DNA of 6,427 nt from Porticoccaceae bacterium (lineage in GTDB: Bacteria; Pseudomonadota; Gammaproteobacteria; Pseudomonadales; Porticoccaceae). Positions 4,849 to 6,427 of the stretch are shown one piece after another. Position 1 is the first letter of the stretch; every line of letters starts with the position of its first letter. The position numbers were made by a program, and so were the translations under genes. Under the pieces are notes generated by a model. The model did not search any database and was not told the DNA's origin. It worked only from the letters and a program-made list of their open reading frames with translations. Location of the stretch: assembly GCA_002720735.1 (NCBI GenBank), contig PBJN01000019.1, positions 15,179 to 21,605 of the forward strand, in the 5' to 3' direction.

Positions 4849-6427
4849 ACAATTCTTATTTAAAAGTACATAGATCTGGGTCGTATGCAGTCGCCTTGGT
4901 GGCTATATTACTGATATTTCCCGGTCAAGTTGGTGCGCAAGAAGAGGTGCGTATTAATTTCCGAGATGCGGATATTCGAAGTGTGATTGAAAGCGTAGCC
5001 GAAATCACTGGTAAATCTTTTGTGTTAGATCCGAGGGTTAAAGGAAAAGTAACAATAATTGCTCCCCAACCTATTGACTCTCGCCTGCTATATGAAGCGG
5101 TTTTGTCTGCCATTCAGGTCCAAGGTTTTCAAGCGGTGCGAGATGGAGCAGTCACACGTATTATACCGTTTAGCCAAGCATTTAATTTCGCTGCTGGTGA
5201 TGGCGGCAATGAGATGCGCACCGAGGTATTACCTATAAAACATGTTCAGGCGGCAACCTTGGTATCGGTACTGAAGCCTATGCTGAGCAACGGCGCTCGT
5301 CTTATGGCTTATGCGCCGAGTAACTATCTAGTTGTGTCTGATATAGAAACAAACATTCTTCAGTTGAAACGTTTCATCGCAATCATGGATGACCCTGATA
5401 GCTCAGCGGTAGAGGTGGTAAATTTGCGGCATATATCGGCCGCTGAGGCCGTGCATATTGCAAGTCAGTTAAAGCAGCTGCAGAAGCAAGAATTGTCTTT
5501 AGTTGAAGATGGCCTCAATGATCGAATAATTGTGAGTGGTCCGGGCATAGCAAGGGCAGCTTTCAAGGCAATGCTCTTAAACTTGGATGTGCCCTCCGCT
5601 AAACAGGCAAGTGTTGAGGTGATGTATTTAGATTTTTTAAGAGCTGCAGAAATCAAGCCAGTCATTGACGGGATGTTGCAGTCAGATACCTTTTTGCGCT
5701 TAGCCGGTCAATCTGGCGGAGATGGGAAGAAGAAGACAAACTATAAAATTGAGATTGACGAACTCAATAATGCGCTCATCTTAGCGGCCCCACGTGAGGT
5801 AATCCGAGAGGTTAATAAGGTACTGGATCAGCTCGACCAACCCCGACCCCAAGTGCTGATAGAGGCAGTTATTGCGGAACTGTCTGAGGATCAGGCGGAG
5901 GACCTTAGCTCACAGCTGGTGTATTCGAGTAAAAATCGCGGGGCTTATCTGACAAATTTTGATGGCGTTTTGACAAGTTTGATGGGTGCAACCGTGCTTG
6001 ACGGAAGTCAAAATACATCTTCTTCAATGTTAAGTCAGGGCTTACCAGCTTCTGGGCTCGGTGTTCTCGGTGATTTCGATAACGCTACCGGAAAGGGTAT
6101 GGGCTTGTTGGTGCAGGCGCTGAAAACTGATGGAGCGACAAAAGTTCTGTCCACTCCTTCTGTGGTGACGTTGGATAATGAGGAAGCGACGCTTACCGTG
6201 GGGGAAGAGGTGCCCTTCCAAACTGGGAGTTTTACCAACAGCAACAATGTAAGTACAAACCCTTTTACGACGATCAATCGAGAAGAAGTCGGGGTAACGC
6301 TCAAGGTTAAACCTCAAATAAGTAAGGGCGATGCAGTGCGTTTAGAGATCGAGCAGGAATCGTCCAAGGTGCAAGCTGGCGGTATCGTTGGATTGCAAAC
6401 AACTTCAAAAACCACGATGCAAACTAA
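4845..6427 (+). CDS. gspD: Type II secretion system outer-membrane secretin GspD (3' end cut by window)
   Basis: An open frame starts at the ATG overlapping the gspC stop and runs off the window after 527 codons. AGGG (4833-4836) lies 8 nt upstream. A Sec signal peptide is predicted, with cleavage near VGA|QEE (after residue 31). The N0 domain is about 33-108 (VRINFRDADIRSVIESVAEITGKSF as its start). N1 (about 125-183, VLPIKHVQAATLVSVLKPML), N2 (about 187-250) and N3 (about 255-332) follow. The secretin barrel starts near PQVLIEAVIAEL (335-346). It includes the signature VLSTPSVVTLDNEEATLTVGEEVPFQTG (434-461, quoted in parts: VLSTPSVVTLDN, VGEEVPFQTG) and EVGVTLKVKPQIS. The protein forms the multimeric outer-membrane channel that releases folded substrates. 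The end of the barrel and any pilotin-binding S-domain lie beyond 6427. Confidence 0.96.
   Translation, partial: MNNSYLKVHRSGSYAVALVAILLIFPGQVGAQEEVRINFRDADIRSVIESVAEITGKSFVLDPRVKGKVTIIAPQPIDSRLLYEAVLSAIQVQGFQAVRDGAVTRIIPFSQAFNFAAGDGGNEMRTEVLPIKHVQAATLVSVLKPMLSNGARLMAYAPSNYLVVSDIETNILQLKRFIAIMDDPDSSAVEVVNLRHISAAEAVHIASQLKQLQKQELSLVEDGLNDRIIVSGPGIARAAFKAMLLNLDVPSAKQASVEVMYLDFLRAAEIKPVIDGMLQSDTFLRLAGQSGGDGKKKTNYKIEIDELNNALILAAPREVIREVNKVLDQLDQPRPQVLIEAVIAELSEDQAEDLSSQLVYSSKNRGAYLTNFDGVLTSLMGATVLDGSQNTSSSMLSQGLPASGLGVLGDFDNATGKGMGLLVQALKTDGATKVLSTPSVVTLDNEEATLTVGEEVPFQTGSFTNSNNVSTNPFTTINREEVGVTLKVKPQISKGDAVRLEIEQESSKVQAGGIVGLQTTSKTTMQT

Noticed and set aside
6035..6317. Two overlapping minus-strand open frames of about 90 codons inside gspD
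   Set aside because: Both are antisense to the conserved secretin domain, overlap one another in different frames and resemble nothing known.

Overview
The window is the middle-to-distal part of a type II secretion system (T2SS, general secretory pathway 'Gsp') operon. All genes lie on the + strand with almost no intergenic space. The proteins resemble gammaproteobacterial T2SS components. Base composition looks mid-range (mid-40s % G+C by eye), and non-ATG starts with start/stop overlaps are frequent. A Gram-negative gammaproteobacterium, possibly environmental or marine, is the best guess, but genus-level assignment is not possible from this sequence.

Layout: (1) 1-75, the last 24 codons of an upstream gene, gspH by position. 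(2) 72-3921, the minor pseudopilin genes gspI, gspJ and gspK, followed by the inner-membrane platform genes gspL and gspM. (3) 3922-3960, a 39-nt AT-rich gap holding a perfect 7+7 inverted repeat; this is the longest non-coding stretch in the window. (4) 3961-4848, gspC, the inner-membrane clamp that links the platform to the outer-membrane channel. (5) 4845-6427, gspD, the outer-membrane secretin, cut by the window end after 527 codons. There are no RNA genes, mobile elements, CRISPR arrays or convincing intrinsic terminators.

How the genes work together: GspI, GspJ and GspK form the tip complex of the periplasmic pseudopilus. GspL and GspM form the inner-membrane platform with GspF, and GspL recruits the GspE ATPase. 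GspC contacts the platform at the inner membrane and the N0 domain of GspD through its HR domain. GspD forms the outer-membrane channel. Secreted folded proteins are recruited in the periplasm and expelled through GspD.

The main peculiarity is gene order. In the classical operon gspC-gspD open the cluster, whereas here they follow gspM. Secondary points are a perfect 13-bp stem with a 4-nt loop inside gspJ, the palindrome just upstream of gspC, several starts that depend on non-ATG codons or translational coupling, and a Cys-x-Cys pair in the periplasmic domain of GspL beside two periplasmic cysteines in GspM. I see no evidence for a wholly new system; this is a recognisable T2SS with a rearranged order.
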